Assembly: GCF_008705135.1 (NCBI RefSeq)
Contig: NZ_CP023694.1
Location: forward strand, 2,976,001-3,040,000
Origin: Streptomyces coeruleorubidus
Lineage (GTDB): Bacteria; Actinomycetota; Actinomycetes; Streptomycetales; Streptomycetaceae
Direction of reading: 5' to 3'
Length of the DNA: 64,000 nt
Positions 8,133-16,787 of the stretch are shown here, in pieces (within the stretch, counting starts at the first letter, position 1; each line of letters starts with the position of its first letter). Made by a program: the position numbers and the translations under genes. The notes beneath the pieces are model-generated. The model did no database searches. It was not told the DNA's origin and worked only from the letters and a program-made list of their open reading frames with translations.

Positions 8133-8862
8133 TCGAGGGAGCCGCGAAGCCGGTGTCGGCCAGCTCCCCGTGGCCGGGCCGCCAGCCCTGGTCCGCCGCG
8201 AGGAGCAGGTCGGTATCGAGCAGGGAGTCACCCGCGGCGAGGGTGAGATCGGCGCCGGTCCGGCGGGCGACCTCGCGCATCGCCGCGCTCTTGGTGAGCG
8301 GCTTGGGCACGGCGTAGATCTTGCGGCCCTGGAGGGACACGGTCCAGCCGCGGTTCTCCGCCCAGACCGCCAGTTCCTTCACCCAGTCCTCGTCGAGCAG
8401 TTCGCGCTCGACGACGAGGTAGGCGAAGAGGTCGTCGGCGACGCGGTGCTTGCGCACCCAGACCGGGTCGGCGGCCCTCAGCAGGTGCTCCTGCACCTCG
8501 GCCAGGGGCGCACACCGCTCGGCCAGCCGCGCGGTCACAGTCGCGTGCCAGTCGGGGTCGGACACGCCGTCCACCAGGATGTGGCCGCCGTTCGCGCAGA
8601 TCGCATACGTGGGCGCGGGGCCCGGCAGGTTGATGCGCAGGTACTGCTTGCGCGTGCGGGTCGTCGTCGGCACGAACACGGCCGTGTCGCCCAGGTCCGT
8701 GAGGAGCCGGGCCGCCGTCTCCGTCATGTACGACAGCGGTCTGCTCTCGTGCACCTCCACGCACAGCAGCCGGGGCGCCCGGGCGTCCGGCATGGTCAGC
8801 GCCAGAGCCGCGGCGGAGTAGATCAGGGTGCGATCGAGGTCGCTCGCGACGAGTGCGGGCAT
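8053..8862 (-). CDS. HAD-superfamily hydrolase of the Ter-type operon
   Basis: Protein of 269 residues. Motif I SDLDRTL (residues 6-12) gives the nucleophile Asp and the acid/base Asp. A cap-type insert occupies the middle, a conserved Lys lies in the PKPLTKSAAM region, and motif IV AAGDSLLDTDLL provides the Mg-binding acids. It probably dephosphorylates a small phosphorylated metabolite. Its start overlaps the stop of the upstream fusion gene by one base (TGATG), so the two are translationally coupled. HAD enzymes of this kind are known neighbours of PRTase, StiP and HpcH genes in tellurium-resistance-linked loci proposed to make a nucleoside-like compound (Anantharaman and co-workers); the actual product is unproven. 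Confidence 0.85.
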   Translation of the reverse strand: MPALVASDLDRTLIYSAAALALTMPDARAPRLLCVEVHESRPLSYMTETAARLLTDLGDTAVFVPTTTRTRKQYLRINLPGPAPTYAICANGGHILVDGVSDPDWHATVTARLAERCAPLAEVQEHLLRAADPVWVRKHRVADDLFAYLVVERELLDEDWVKELAVWAENRGWTVSLQGRKIYAVPKPLTKSAAMREVARRTGADLTLAAGDSLLDTDLLLAADQGWRPGHGELADTGFAAPSIRVLPDRGVLAGERILREFLEAVRGA

Positions 8863-11519
8863 CAGACCGTCACCGCCTTGCCGTCGGCGCCGGTCGCGCC
8901 CCGGGTGTACTTGGGGTGGATCAGCCCGACGCAGGTGTAGGGCAGGTCGGCCACCTCCTCGACGGGTACGCCGCGTTGCTCGGCCAGCAGGCGTACGTGG
9001 TCGAGGTCGCTGCCCGCCCCGGCGCGTGCCAGGACCTTCCAGGGGACGCGGCGCAGCATCACCCGGGTGGTCTCGCCGACGCCGGGCTTGACGAGGTTCA
9101 CGTCGTGGATGCCGTACTCCTCACTGATGCGCTCGACGGCGGCCCAGCCCTCCCAGGTGGGCGAGCGGTCGGCGGCGAGCAGTTCCTTGGCCTGGGCGCA
9201 GGCCGCGTCGGCGACCTCGGGGAAGCGGGCGGAGACGGCGTCCAGGAAGGTCACCGAGACGTCCGTGCCGGCGAGTTCGCGGTAGAACTTGGCGCCGTGG
9301 AAGTCGTGCGGTCCGACCAGGTCCGCCCGCAGGACGGTCCGCGAGATCAGGCCGGACACGGTCGAGTTGAGGCAGGCGGAGGGGATCAGGAAGTCCTCGC
9401 GGGTGCCGTAGGTGCGTACGCAGGAGCCCGGGTCGGCCAGGACCGCGATCTCGGGGTCGAAGCCGGTGATGCCGTCGGACTTCTCGAACTCCTCCAGGGC
9501 CTGGGCGAGTTCGCGGGTGATGGCGCCCTTGCCGGTCCAGCCGTCGACGAAGACGACGTCCCGGGGGTCGTGGTGCTCGGCGAGCCAGCGCAGCGCGTTG
9601 GCGTCGATGCCGCGGCCGCGGACGATCGACACGGCGTAGTGCGGCAGGTCGAGCCCGTGCCGGTGCTGGGCCCAGCGGCGCATCAGGATGCCGACGGGGG
9701 TGCCGGCGCGGGCCAGGGAGACCAGGACGGGGCGCGGGGACCGCTCCGCGAGGACCGTCTCGGTGACGACGCCGACCGCCTGCGCGATGCGGGCCGCCGA
9801 GTCCGCCAGCGCCGCGTGGAACAGCTCCTGGTACTGCTCGGTCGGCTGGTACTCCACGGGCAGCGACTCGGCGTAGTGCGCGCCGCCGCTCTGGATCGCC
9901 TCCTCGCGCTCCTCGGTCGGCGCCTCCAGCGTCACGTCCGAGAGGTCCTGGAGCAGCCAGCCGACCTCCTCGGGCGCGTACGAGGAGAAGGCGGGGCCGC
10001 GGAGGGGCTCTGGCAGCATCGAGGGCCTTTCGGAGGCGTGCGGGGGCTCGGGGGCGTACGACGGTACGACGGCGAGGAGGACCTGCGGCGTGTGCGCGGC
10101 GAGCTGGGCCAGCAGGCCGTCGGACGCGTGCAGCGAGGGCGTGTCCGCGGCCGAGTCCACGACCGCGACGACGGCGTCGAACCCGGCGCCCGCGACGTTG
10201 TAGGCGTACCGCTCGCCGGGACCGTCCGCGGGGTTGTCGTGGGCGGGGAAGCGCAGGCGGGTGCGTATCGCGTAGCCGGGGTCGTCGACGGCGAGGACGG
10301 GCGAGCGGGTGGTGGTGGAGTAGCGGACCTCGGCGTCCGTCACCCGCTCCAGCTCTCGGCCCAGCCTCAGCGGCGCGTACATCAGCTCCTCGAACCCGAG
10401 GACGAGCACGCGGCGGGCATCGGCGGGAAGTGCGTCGGCGAGCCGGGCGGCCATGTCGGGCAGCGCGTCCTCCAGGCGCTTCCGGTGCGTGGGGGTGAAA
10501 CCGTGTCGCCCCCCGTCGGGCAGGCCCTCGGGCCAGCGCAGGTCTATGCGGGTGACGTGAGGGTGGGCACGGTTGTCGTCCGGGTGCGGGCCGGTGGGGG
10601 CTGTTCGCGCGGTTCCCCGCGCCCCTAGCGGGTTGGCTGCAACGCCCTCAAGGGGCGCGGGGAACTGCGCGACCGGCCACGACGCTGCCGCAGACGACCG
10701 ATCACCCGTCGCGGCACTCTCTGCCTCGTACCGCGCCACCAACTCCTGCCCCTTCTCCAACACCCCCTCCGGCAGCCGCACGGTCCCCGAGGCCGCCGTG
10801 ACCAGGTCCACGCGGGCGCCGATCTCGCGGGCGAACTCCTCCAGCCGACCGGCATCGGCTGGCGACCGCATGTCCACCAGCGCCACCACGACATACCTCC
10901 GCCGCGGATACCGCCCATGAAGATCCCGGACGGTGTTGAGCACCGTGTTCCCCGTGGAGAACTCGTCGTCGACCAGGACCAGCGGCCCGTCACCGGTGAG
11001 CAGCGCGGGGTCCTCCGGCAGCAGCAGATGTGAGGTCGCGTGCGAGTGCGCCTCCTCGAAGCCGCCGGCCGGGGCGAGACCGACGACGGGGCGGCGGGTG
11101 GAGTGCAGGTAGGGGGCGAGGCCCAGACCGTCGGCGACGGAGTGGCCGAGGCCCGTCGCGGTCTCCGCGTAGCCGAGGACGACCGCGCGCCGCTCCTCGT
11201 CGGCGCCCAGCAGGTCACGAACGCGGCGGCCCAGCTCGAAGCCGTAGCCGTAGACCACGGACGGGGACTGCGGGACGTGCTTGCCCAGCACGTTCGACAC
11301 GAGCAGGTGGGCCCGCTTGGGGTTGCGGCGCAGCGCCAGTCCCAGCAGGTCGGTCAGCCGGTCGTCGCCGACGAGCTCGACGCCGAGCCGCTCGGCGACC
11401 CAGCTCCCCGACCAGACGCCTTCGGCACCTCCGGCCGTCCCGGACCGCCGCACCTCGTCGCCGTCGCCGTCGCCGTCGCGCACCTGCCGGCGCACCCCCT
11501 CGTTCACTGCCTTCTCCAT
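8862..11519 (-). CDS. PRTase-TRSP-StiP-Pelota-like fusion protein of Ter locus
   Basis: Multidomain protein of 885 residues. Residues about 45-265 form a phosphoribosyltransferase with the PRPP-binding loop LVLVDDEFSTGNT (180-192). About 322-545 is the TRSP domain that normally follows it. About 550-775 is a StiP-like domain (once called PRTase_1) with a second loop VVFVDGWTGKGAI (655-667), a candidate catalytic Cys716 in SACLNST and the DFHGAKFY motif (739-746). About 785-870 resembles the Pelota-like RNA-binding domain (KPGVGETTRVMLRRVPWKVL). In many bacteria these are two genes; here they are one. The linker at about 280-312 is encoded by an inverted pair of a chromosomal repeat. Operon: HpcH-like gene 62 nt upstream, HAD gene overlapping downstream. 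Domain names rest on remembered family features; the fusion itself is seen directly. RBS AGGGA precedes the ATG. Confidence 0.82.
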   Translation of the reverse strand: MEKAVNEGVRRQVRDGDGDGDEVRRSGTAGGAEGVWSGSWVAERLGVELVGDDRLTDLLGLALRRNPKRAHLLVSNVLGKHVPQSPSVVYGYGFELGRRVRDLLGADEERRAVVLGYAETATGLGHSVADGLGLAPYLHSTRRPVVGLAPAGGFEEAHSHATSHLLLPEDPALLTGDGPLVLVDDEFSTGNTVLNTVRDLHGRYPRRRYVVVALVDMRSPADAGRLEEFAREIGARVDLVTAASGTVRLPEGVLEKGQELVARYEAESAATGDRSSAAASWPVAQFPAPLEGVAANPLGARGTARTAPTGPHPDDNRAHPHVTRIDLRWPEGLPDGGRHGFTPTHRKRLEDALPDMAARLADALPADARRVLVLGFEELMYAPLRLGRELERVTDAEVRYSTTTRSPVLAVDDPGYAIRTRLRFPAHDNPADGPGERYAYNVAGAGFDAVVAVVDSAADTPSLHASDGLLAQLAAHTPQVLLAVVPSYAPEPPHASERPSMLPEPLRGPAFSSYAPEEVGWLLQDLSDVTLEAPTEEREEAIQSGGAHYAESLPVEYQPTEQYQELFHAALADSAARIAQAVGVVTETVLAERSPRPVLVSLARAGTPVGILMRRWAQHRHGLDLPHYAVSIVRGRGIDANALRWLAEHHDPRDVVFVDGWTGKGAITRELAQALEEFEKSDGITGFDPEIAVLADPGSCVRTYGTREDFLIPSACLNSTVSGLISRTVLRADLVGPHDFHGAKFYRELAGTDVSVTFLDAVSARFPEVADAACAQAKELLAADRSPTWEGWAAVERISEEYGIHDVNLVKPGVGETTRVMLRRVPWKVLARAGAGSDLDHVRLLAEQRGVPVEEVADLPYTCVGLIHPKYTRGATGADGKAVTV
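10585..10680. repeat. inverted pair of palindromic element, copy B, inside a gene
   Basis: TCGCGCGGTTCCCCGCGCCC begins at 10605 and its inverse ends at 10672 (AGGGGCGCGG from 10651), giving a 22-bp stem with one mismatch around a 24-nt loop. Flanking GGTGCGGGCCGG is shared with the intergenic copies. It is in frame within the 885-residue fusion gene and encodes its Pro/Ala/Arg linker. Confidence 0.85.
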
Positions 11520-11581
11520 GAATTCCCTGCGTCGAAGTCGCCGGTCTCCCCGGCGGGTCTGCGTCCTCGGATGCCGTGCGT

Positions 11582-12748
11582 TCAGTCGCCCAGGCCGGCC
11601 GCGAGCAGCTCCACGAAGCCGATGTCCTCATTCGCCACGCCGAAAACCTCGGCACGCAGCAGCGTCCGCTCGGCCCAGGCCCGATGCGGCTTCACCTCGT
11701 TCATCTTGTTCGTGTACGCCGACCTCAGTACACCCCCGCCGCCGCGCTCGGGGCGCAGGATGTCCTGGGCGTCCGAGAACTCCTCGTGGCTGACGACCGA
11801 CAGGGCGTGCACGGGCAGCACGTGCGAGGGATGGATGCAGGTCTTGCCCAGCAGTCCGTTGGCCTGGTCCAGGGAGATCTCCCTGAGCAGGCCGTCCATG
11901 GCGTGCTCAATCAGCTTCTCGCGCAGCTCCGCGGCCTGCACCTCCAGGAAGGGGCTCTGCCGCAGCTGCGGCTTGAACATGCGCTCCTGGACCCGGAAGT
12001 ACTCCCACACCGGCCCGGTCACGGTGAAGCCGGTCCCGTCGGCGCGGCCCAGCATGTTCACCACGTCGGCGATCACGGAGGCGACGATCTGCACGTCGTA
12101 GGCCGTCATGTCGGGGCCTCTGCGCAGTCCGTACGAGGAGCAGAAGTCCGTCACGCCGAGGCGCAGGGCGAGCACGCGGTCGCGGTACTTGTCGACGGCC
12201 CGGGAGATGCCCTCCAGGGTCGGCACGCGCGACTCGCGGTAGAGCAGCTCGGGCGACTCCAGCACCGGCATGGCGAAAAGGCGCCTGCCGCTTTCGGCCT
12301 CGCCGGTCGCCAGCGCCTCGAGGAACGGCATGCCGCGTTCCTCGGTGAACTTCGGCAGGACGAATCCGGACAGCAGCCGGACGGCGGGCCCGAGGCGTCG
12401 TACCAGGTCGGGGATCTGCTCGGGGGCGCGGACCCGGATGAAGAGCAGCGGCAGGTCCGCGCCCGGGAGGTCGGCGAGGGCCGTGAGCTGGCGGACGAGA
12501 TTCTCCTCGCCCGGGCCGACGTCCGCGTCGTCGATCGAGTCCTCCAGGCACAGGACCATGGAGACCACGCCGCGACCGGCCTGCTTGAGGATGTCGTCGG
12601 CGAGGCGTTCCCGGGTGGCCGGGCTGTAGAGCGTGGCGCCCAGGGCGGCCGAGAGCAGCCAGGCCGGCGAATCCGCGGTGAACGTGCACGGCTCGCGGTA
12701 GAAGAGACGCTTCCGCACCTCAGGGGCGATGTGCCCGAAATGACGCAT
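11582..12748 (-). CDS. HpcH/HpaI aldolase-citrate lyase family enzyme (Ter-type C-C lyase)
   Basis: Protein of 388 residues with the TIM-barrel fold of the CitE/HpcH family. Visible: the N-terminal FYREPCTFTADSP region, MVLCLEDSIDDADV with the metal-binding acidic residues of CitE (ED), FIRVRAPEQIPDL with the conserved Arg, VLESPEL for the second metal ligand, and SSYGLRRGPDMTAYDVQ. It should form or break a C-C bond on an acyl-CoA or sugar-like substrate. It is the first gene of an operon with the PRTase-StiP fusion and the HAD gene. The start at 12748 is chosen because GGGGGAG stands 5 nt upstream and homologues begin MRHFGHI; a longer reading to 12931 lacks a ribosome site. Confidence 0.85.
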   Translation of the reverse strand: MRHFGHIAPEVRKRLFYREPCTFTADSPAWLLSAALGATLYSPATRERLADDILKQAGRGVVSMVLCLEDSIDDADVGPGEENLVRQLTALADLPGADLPLLFIRVRAPEQIPDLVRRLGPAVRLLSGFVLPKFTEERGMPFLEALATGEAESGRRLFAMPVLESPELLYRESRVPTLEGISRAVDKYRDRVLALRLGVTDFCSSYGLRRGPDMTAYDVQIVASVIADVVNMLGRADGTGFTVTGPVWEYFRVQERMFKPQLRQSPFLEVQAAELREKLIEHAMDGLLREISLDQANGLLGKTCIHPSHVLPVHALSVVSHEEFSDAQDILRPERGGGGVLRSAYTNKMNEVKPHRAWAERTLLRAEVFGVANEDIGFVELLAAGLGD

Positions 12749-12978
12749 GGAACTCCCCCGTGCTGGTTGTGCGACCTGCGAATCGTCGAAAGCTGGCCGG
12801 TAATAGTACGTAGATGTCCATGGCAGAGGTTCCCGTCGGGCATGAATTTCAGGTAACGCGGGCAAGCACAGCCGGGCCCGGTCATGTCGACGGTAGTCGG
12901 CGAGGGCCGTCGGCGCCGCTCGTGGCACCACGGGCCCCCGCGTTGTCGTGAGCAGGACCGAGAGGGCAGGATGACCGC

Positions 12979-13902
12979 ATGACGCACGCGATGCTGAAGG
13001 GGTCGAACGTCCCGCTGGAAGTCACCACGGTACGCGCCGTGCTGCGCTGGACGTCCGGGCAGGGGGTTCCGGACGTCGACGCCTCCGCGCTGCTCCTCGG
13101 CCCCGACGGTCGTGTGCGCTCCGACGAGGACTTCGTCTTCTACAACCAGCCCCGGCACCCTTCCGGGAAGGTGTGGCGGCTCGGCAAGAAGCGGGTCGCC
13201 GAGGGCCTGACCGACACGATCCAGACAGATCTCGCCGGTGTCGAGTCGGGAGTCAGCCGAATCCTGCTGGTCGCTTCGGCGGACGGCGTCACGTTCGACC
13301 ACGTACGGGCACTGCGCATTCTGCTGTACGACGCGGCGGGCTCCGGCGCGGAGGCGCTGGCGTACTTCGACGTCAAGCCGGAGACGGGCGAGGAGACCGC
13401 GCTGATCTGCGGCGAGCTGTACCGGCGTGGCGAGGCCTGGAAGTTCCGCGCGCTGGGCGAGGGCTATTCGAACGGGCTTCAGGGGCTCGCGACCGACTAC
13501 GGCATCTCGGTGGACGAGTCGGAGGCGATGGAGGAGACGTCCGGGCAACCGGCCACGGTCGGCGCGGACCGGCCCGCGACCGCCGACCCGGCCCAGCCCA
13601 CGACCTCGGCCCCTGCCCAGCCCGCCCCCGAGGTGTCCCGGCCGCTGCCGCCGGAGCAGCCGACCGTGGTGCCCGCACAGCCCGGGTACGGATACCCGCC
13701 CCAGCAGCCCCCGGCGACCCAGCCGGCGTACGGCTACCCGCATCCCACCAGCCAGCCCGCCTACGGCTACCCGCAGGCACCGGCGACGGCGGGCGTCACG
13801 GGGGCGCAGTCCGGCTACGGCTACCCGGAGCCGGTCGCCGCCGCGGCCCCCGACCCGGACTTCCGCCTGCCTCCGCAGGGCCCGCAGTTCATCGGACGCT
13901 AG
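12979..13902 (+). CDS. divergent TerD-family protein with YGYP-repeat tail
   Basis: Protein of 307 residues. Residues 1-175 are a TerD domain: [39 protein letters not shown] and the closing [34 protein letters not shown]. Unlike the two TerD genes at 16118 and 16788 it lacks the DNLTGEGxGDDE calcium-binding loop (replaced by [11 protein letters not shown]) and the GLGWD motif is changed to RWTSG, so calcium binding is probably weak or lost. The tail (about 176-307) is Pro/Ala/Gln-rich with five GYGYP or AYGYP repeats, like a flexible or self-associating region. Divergent from the HpcH operon (230 nt between starts). CAGGAT stands 6 nt before the ATG. Confidence 0.85.
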   Translation: MTHAMLKGSNVPLEVTTVRAVLRWTSGQGVPDVDASALLLGPDGRVRSDEDFVFYNQPRHPSGKVWRLGKKRVAEGLTDTIQTDLAGVESGVSRILLVASADGVTFDHVRALRILLYDAAGSGAEALAYFDVKPETGEETALICGELYRRGEAWKFRALGEGYSNGLQGLATDYGISVDESEAMEETSGQPATVGADRPATADPAQPTTSAPAQPAPEVSRPLPPEQPTVVPAQPGYGYPPQQPPATQPAYGYPHPTSQPAYGYPQAPATAGVTGAQSGYGYPEPVAAAAPDPDFRLPPQGPQFIGR

Positions 13903-13925
13903 ACGGAACGGACGCTAGACGGAAC
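13894..13925 (+). repeat. 16-bp perfect tandem duplication over a stop codon
   Basis: GGACGCTAGACGGAAC occurs twice head to tail. The first copy contains the TAG stop (13900-13902) of the TerD-like gene, so the second copy only adds a spare stop downstream. Looks like replication slippage. Confidence 0.9.
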
Positions 13926-13934
13926 GGAACCAGG

Positions 13935-13965
13935 GAGGGCCGGGACCCGCGAGGGACCGGCCCTC
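13935..13965. terminator. bidirectional terminator
   Basis: GAGGGCCGG (13935-13943) pairs with CCGGCCCTC (13957-13965), with a partly paired inner loop. It sits between the convergent TerD-like and TerA-like genes. Confidence 0.65.
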
Positions 13966-13975
13966 AGCCCGGCCG

Positions 13976-14713
13976 TCAGCGCTCGACCTTCGTCTTGTAG
14001 CCACGGCCCCACTGGAGCCCCCACCCGTACAACCGGTCCAGCTCGGCCTGGAAGCCGTAGACGAACTTCGCCTCGCGGCGCACGATGATCTCGTCCTTGA
14101 CCTTTTCGATCATGACGACGGCGCAGGAGCGGGCCTGCGGCTGGCGTTCGTCGAGGTGGATCTCGATGCGGGGGCCGTTGCTCGGGTAGAGCGTGACGAT
14201 GGCGTGGGCGCGGTCGAAGGCGGGTGTCGCGTCGTAGATGTAGACGAAGACCAGGAGCCGCTTGATGCTGTCGCGGTGGTCGAGGTTGATGTACATCGTC
14301 TCGCCGGACGCGGAGCCGAAGCGGTCGTCGCCGCTGAGCTTGACGTACGGCGCGGCGTTGACGTCGCCGAAGTAGCCGCCGAGGGGCTGGACGACGCCCT
14401 TGGTGCCGTCCTGGAGTTCGTACAGACAGCCCAGGTCGAGGTCGACGTTGACCACGCTCTGGCTGTGGCCGATGACCTCCGGCGGTTTGAGGGCCCTGAA
14501 GGGGTGCCGCAGCAGGCTCTCGCGCTGCGGGCCGCCGATGTCGGAGGTGCGCATCCGCCAGCTCAGGTTGACCCGGAGATGGCCGGTGGCCGCGCTCTGT
14601 TTGGTGAGTGATATCTGCGCGCGCCGCTTGGTCAGTTCGATCGCGTTGGTTGCCGCGTGACCCGAGTCGAACTGCACATCGCGCCCACGCCGGAGTCCGT
14701 CGAACAGGCCCAT
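13976..14713 (-). CDS. TerA-like stress protein
   Basis: Protein of 245 residues that resembles TerA-type members of the tellurite/stress protein family: IELTKRRAQISLTKQS near residues 24-39 corresponds to the LxKGxxVSLxK strand, and a beta-rich body follows with VDLDLGCLYELQDGTKGVVQPLG and YIYDATPAFDRAHAIVTL. The classic DNLTGEG calcium loop is replaced by LSGDDRFGSASGETMYINL, so the site is modified. The start at 14713 (MGLFDGLRRG) has GGTGGGGGCGGA just upstream; a longer reading to 14818 has none. It converges with the TerD-like gene and lies downstream of the TerC-like gene, 130 nt away. Confidence 0.8.
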   Translation of the reverse strand: MGLFDGLRRGRDVQFDSGHAATNAIELTKRRAQISLTKQSAATGHLRVNLSWRMRTSDIGGPQRESLLRHPFRALKPPEVIGHSQSVVNVDLDLGCLYELQDGTKGVVQPLGGYFGDVNAAPYVKLSGDDRFGSASGETMYINLDHRDSIKRLLVFVYIYDATPAFDRAHAIVTLYPSNGPRIEIHLDERQPQARSCAVVMIEKVKDEIIVRREAKFVYGFQAELDRLYGWGLQWGRGYKTKVER

Positions 14714-14843
14714 TCCGCCCCCACCTTGACTTGGAGACCGCGGGTCCTCGCCGTACCCGCGGCCCTTGACGACCGACGGGGCGGCCGCCGAGGACTCGCC
14801 TCGGTGGCCGCCCCGCACAGAGCGTTCCTCACCCGGAGGGGCG

Positions 14844-15992
14844 TCACACCCCGGACGACACCTCAGTCTTGTCGTCCGAGCCCGCCGCTTTTCCCTCTGC
14901 CGCGGCCAGGGCGCGGTTGCGGCGGACGGAGGACCAGAAGGACCAGGCGATCAGGATGACGCCGACCGAGCCGGTGATGAACTCGTTGATCTCGTACCGG
15001 ATGGTGACGAGCAGGATCATGGCGAGCGCGCCGATCGCGTAGTGCGCGCCGTGCTCCAGGTAGACGTAGTCGTCGAGGGTGCCCTCGCGGACGAGGTAGA
15101 CCGTGAGCGACCGGACGTACATGGCGCCGATGCCGAGGCCGAGGGCCATCAGGACGATGTCGTTGGTGATGGCGAAGGCGCCGATGACGCCGTCGAAGGA
15201 GAAGGACGCGTCCAGGACCTCCAGGTAGAGGAACATGAAGAACGCGGCTTTACCGGCGACGACGACCGCTGAGCGCGGCTTGCCGGAGCGGACGGCCTCT
15301 TCCTCCTGCTCGTGTTCGCGTTCCTCCTCCTCTTCGAGCTTGTCCTCGAAGTAGCCGGAGAGACCGCCGACGATCATGTAGGTGATCAGGCCGCCGATAC
15401 CGGAGAGCAGAACCGTCTCCGCCTTGTCGACGTGCGTGCCGCCGTGCTGGTGGGCGTGGGTCGCGAAGGTCATCGCCGAGATCAGCAGGACGATCAGCGC
15501 GATGCAGACCGACAGCATGTCGACCTTGCCGAGCTTGGCCAGCGGGCGCTCCAGCCACCCGAGCCACTTGATGTCCCGGTCCTCGAAGATGAAGTCCAGG
15601 AAGATCATCAGCAGGAACATACCGCCGAAGGCGGCGATCGCCGGGTGGGCGTCCGTCACGAGCTGCTGGTACTGGTCCTTGTCGGTGAGCGCGAGGTCGA
15701 CGGCCTCGATCGGCCCGAGCTGTGCGCTGAGAGCGACGATCACGACGGGGAAGACCAGCCGCATGCCGAACACGGCGATCAGGATGCCGATCGTGAGGAA
15801 GATCTTCTGCCAGAAGGCACTCATCTTCTTCAGGATTCCGGCGTTGACCACCGCGTTGTCGAAGGACAGCGAGATCTCGAGGACGGACAGGATCGCTACG
15901 AGCCCGAGGGCGGCCCATCCTCCGTAGAAGACCGCTGCGACCAGGCCGAGCGCGGTGACCGCGAACGACCACCCGAAGGTTTTCAGAAGCAC
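14844..15992 (-). CDS. TerC-like integral membrane protein (DUF475)
   Basis: Membrane protein of 382 residues with about nine hydrophobic segments, and two repeats of the acidic membrane motif of TerC-like proteins: SVLEISLSFDNAVVNAG (about 35-51) and LYLEVLDASFSFDGVIGA (about 255-272). Both contain the ExxxSxDN/DG charges expected in a metal-ion path. A soluble loop holds HAHQHGGTH (metal-binding-like) and a run of Glu residues EEEEEREHEQEEE near 225-238. TerC relatives act as metal (Mn) exporters or partners of TerD proteins at the membrane. It is flanked by TerD/TerA genes on the same strand, so a joint metal-stress function is likely. Confidence 0.88.
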   Translation of the reverse strand: MLLKTFGWSFAVTALGLVAAVFYGGWAALGLVAILSVLEISLSFDNAVVNAGILKKMSAFWQKIFLTIGILIAVFGMRLVFPVVIVALSAQLGPIEAVDLALTDKDQYQQLVTDAHPAIAAFGGMFLLMIFLDFIFEDRDIKWLGWLERPLAKLGKVDMLSVCIALIVLLISAMTFATHAHQHGGTHVDKAETVLLSGIGGLITYMIVGGLSGYFEDKLEEEEEREHEQEEEAVRSGKPRSAVVVAGKAAFFMFLYLEVLDASFSFDGVIGAFAITNDIVLMALGLGIGAMYVRSLTVYLVREGTLDDYVYLEHGAHYAIGALAMILLVTIRYEINEFITGSVGVILIAWSFWSSVRRNRALAAAEGKAAGSDDKTEVSSGV

Positions 15993-16117
15993 TGGCTACC
16001 CAATCGTGTGTGTACGGGTCTCTCCCGTGCCGTACCCGGCTTTACGAACTTTTGAAGCCGAAGTCTAGTCGGCCCTCCTTCGCACCCCACGGGGCCCCGG
16101 GTTTTGCTCATATCGCG

Positions 16118-16693
16118 TTATGAGACGTTGACCCCGAAGTCCAGTGCGATGCCCCGCAGCCCCGACGCGTACCCCTGCCCGACGGCCCTGAACTTCCATT
16201 CGGTCTGGTAGCGATAGACCTCGCCGAAGATCATCGCGGTCTCCGTGGAGGCGTCCTCGCTGAGGTCGTAGCGGGCGAGTTCCTGGCCGTCCGCCTGGTT
16301 CACCACGCGGATGAAGGCATTGCTGACCTGGCCGAAGGTCTGGCCGCGTTCGTCGGCCATGTGGATGGAGACGGGAAAGACGATCTTGTCGCAGTGGGGC
16401 GGCACCTTGGAGAGGTCGATCAGGAGCGACTCGTCGTCGCCGTCGCCCTCGCCGGTGAGGTTGTCACCGGTGTGCTCCACGGAACCGTCCGGGCTCTTGA
16501 GCTGGTTGTAGAACACGAACCACTCGTCCCCGAGCACCCGCCCGCCGCTGCACATCAGCGCGCTGGCGTCGAGGTCGAACGGGGCTCCGGTGGTCGAGCG
16601 TGCGTCCCAGCCGAGCCCGATCACCACCTGAGTGAGGTTCGGTGCGGCCTTGGACAGGGAGACGTTGCCTCCCTTGGCGAGTGTGACGCCCAT
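16118..16693 (-). CDS. terD: TerD family calcium-binding stress protein
   Basis: 191 residues, typical TerD length. The full set of signatures is present: [58 protein letters not shown] with the [12 protein letters not shown] calcium loop, [17 protein letters not shown] and the closing [26 protein letters not shown]. TerD proteins bind Ca2+ at two sites and work in tellurite, oxidative and phage-stress responses and, in Streptomyces, in development. The start at 16693 has GGGAGGGAACC just upstream. It is separated from its near-duplicate at 16788 by a terminator, so the two have separate promoters. Confidence 0.95.
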   Translation of the reverse strand: MGVTLAKGGNVSLSKAAPNLTQVVIGLGWDARSTTGAPFDLDASALMCSGGRVLGDEWFVFYNQLKSPDGSVEHTGDNLTGEGDGDDESLLIDLSKVPPHCDKIVFPVSIHMADERGQTFGQVSNAFIRVVNQADGQELARYDLSEDASTETAMIFGEVYRYQTEWKFRAVGQGYASGLRGIALDFGVNVS

Positions 16694-16734
16694 GGTTCCC
16701 TCCCCGGGTGTGTTTCTCAGGTGGGTCCTGCACG

Positions 16735-16767
16735 TCCGGCGCCGCACATAAACCGTGCGGCGCCGGA
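16735..16767 (-). terminator. hairpin terminator between two terD genes
   Basis: Perfect 13-bp stem TCCGGCGCCGCAC (16735-16747) with its complement 16755-16767 and loop ATAAACC. It is 20 nt after the stop of the 16788 gene and 40 nt before the start of the next terD gene. Confidence 0.85.
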
Positions 16768-16787
16768 CAGAGGGACCTTCGAGTGGC

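Noticed and set aside
8853..10628. A 591-codon open frame antisense to the PRTase-StiP fusion
   Set aside because: Shadow of the real gene; no recognisable motif and no ribosome site.
12749..12931. Longer start of the HpcH-like gene
   Set aside because: No ribosome site and atypical N-terminus; GGGGGAG precedes the ATG at 12748.
13700..13850. Possible CRISPR-like repeat array
   Set aside because: The periodic TACGGCTACCCG units are codons of the YGYP protein tail, of irregular spacing and with no cas genes nearby.
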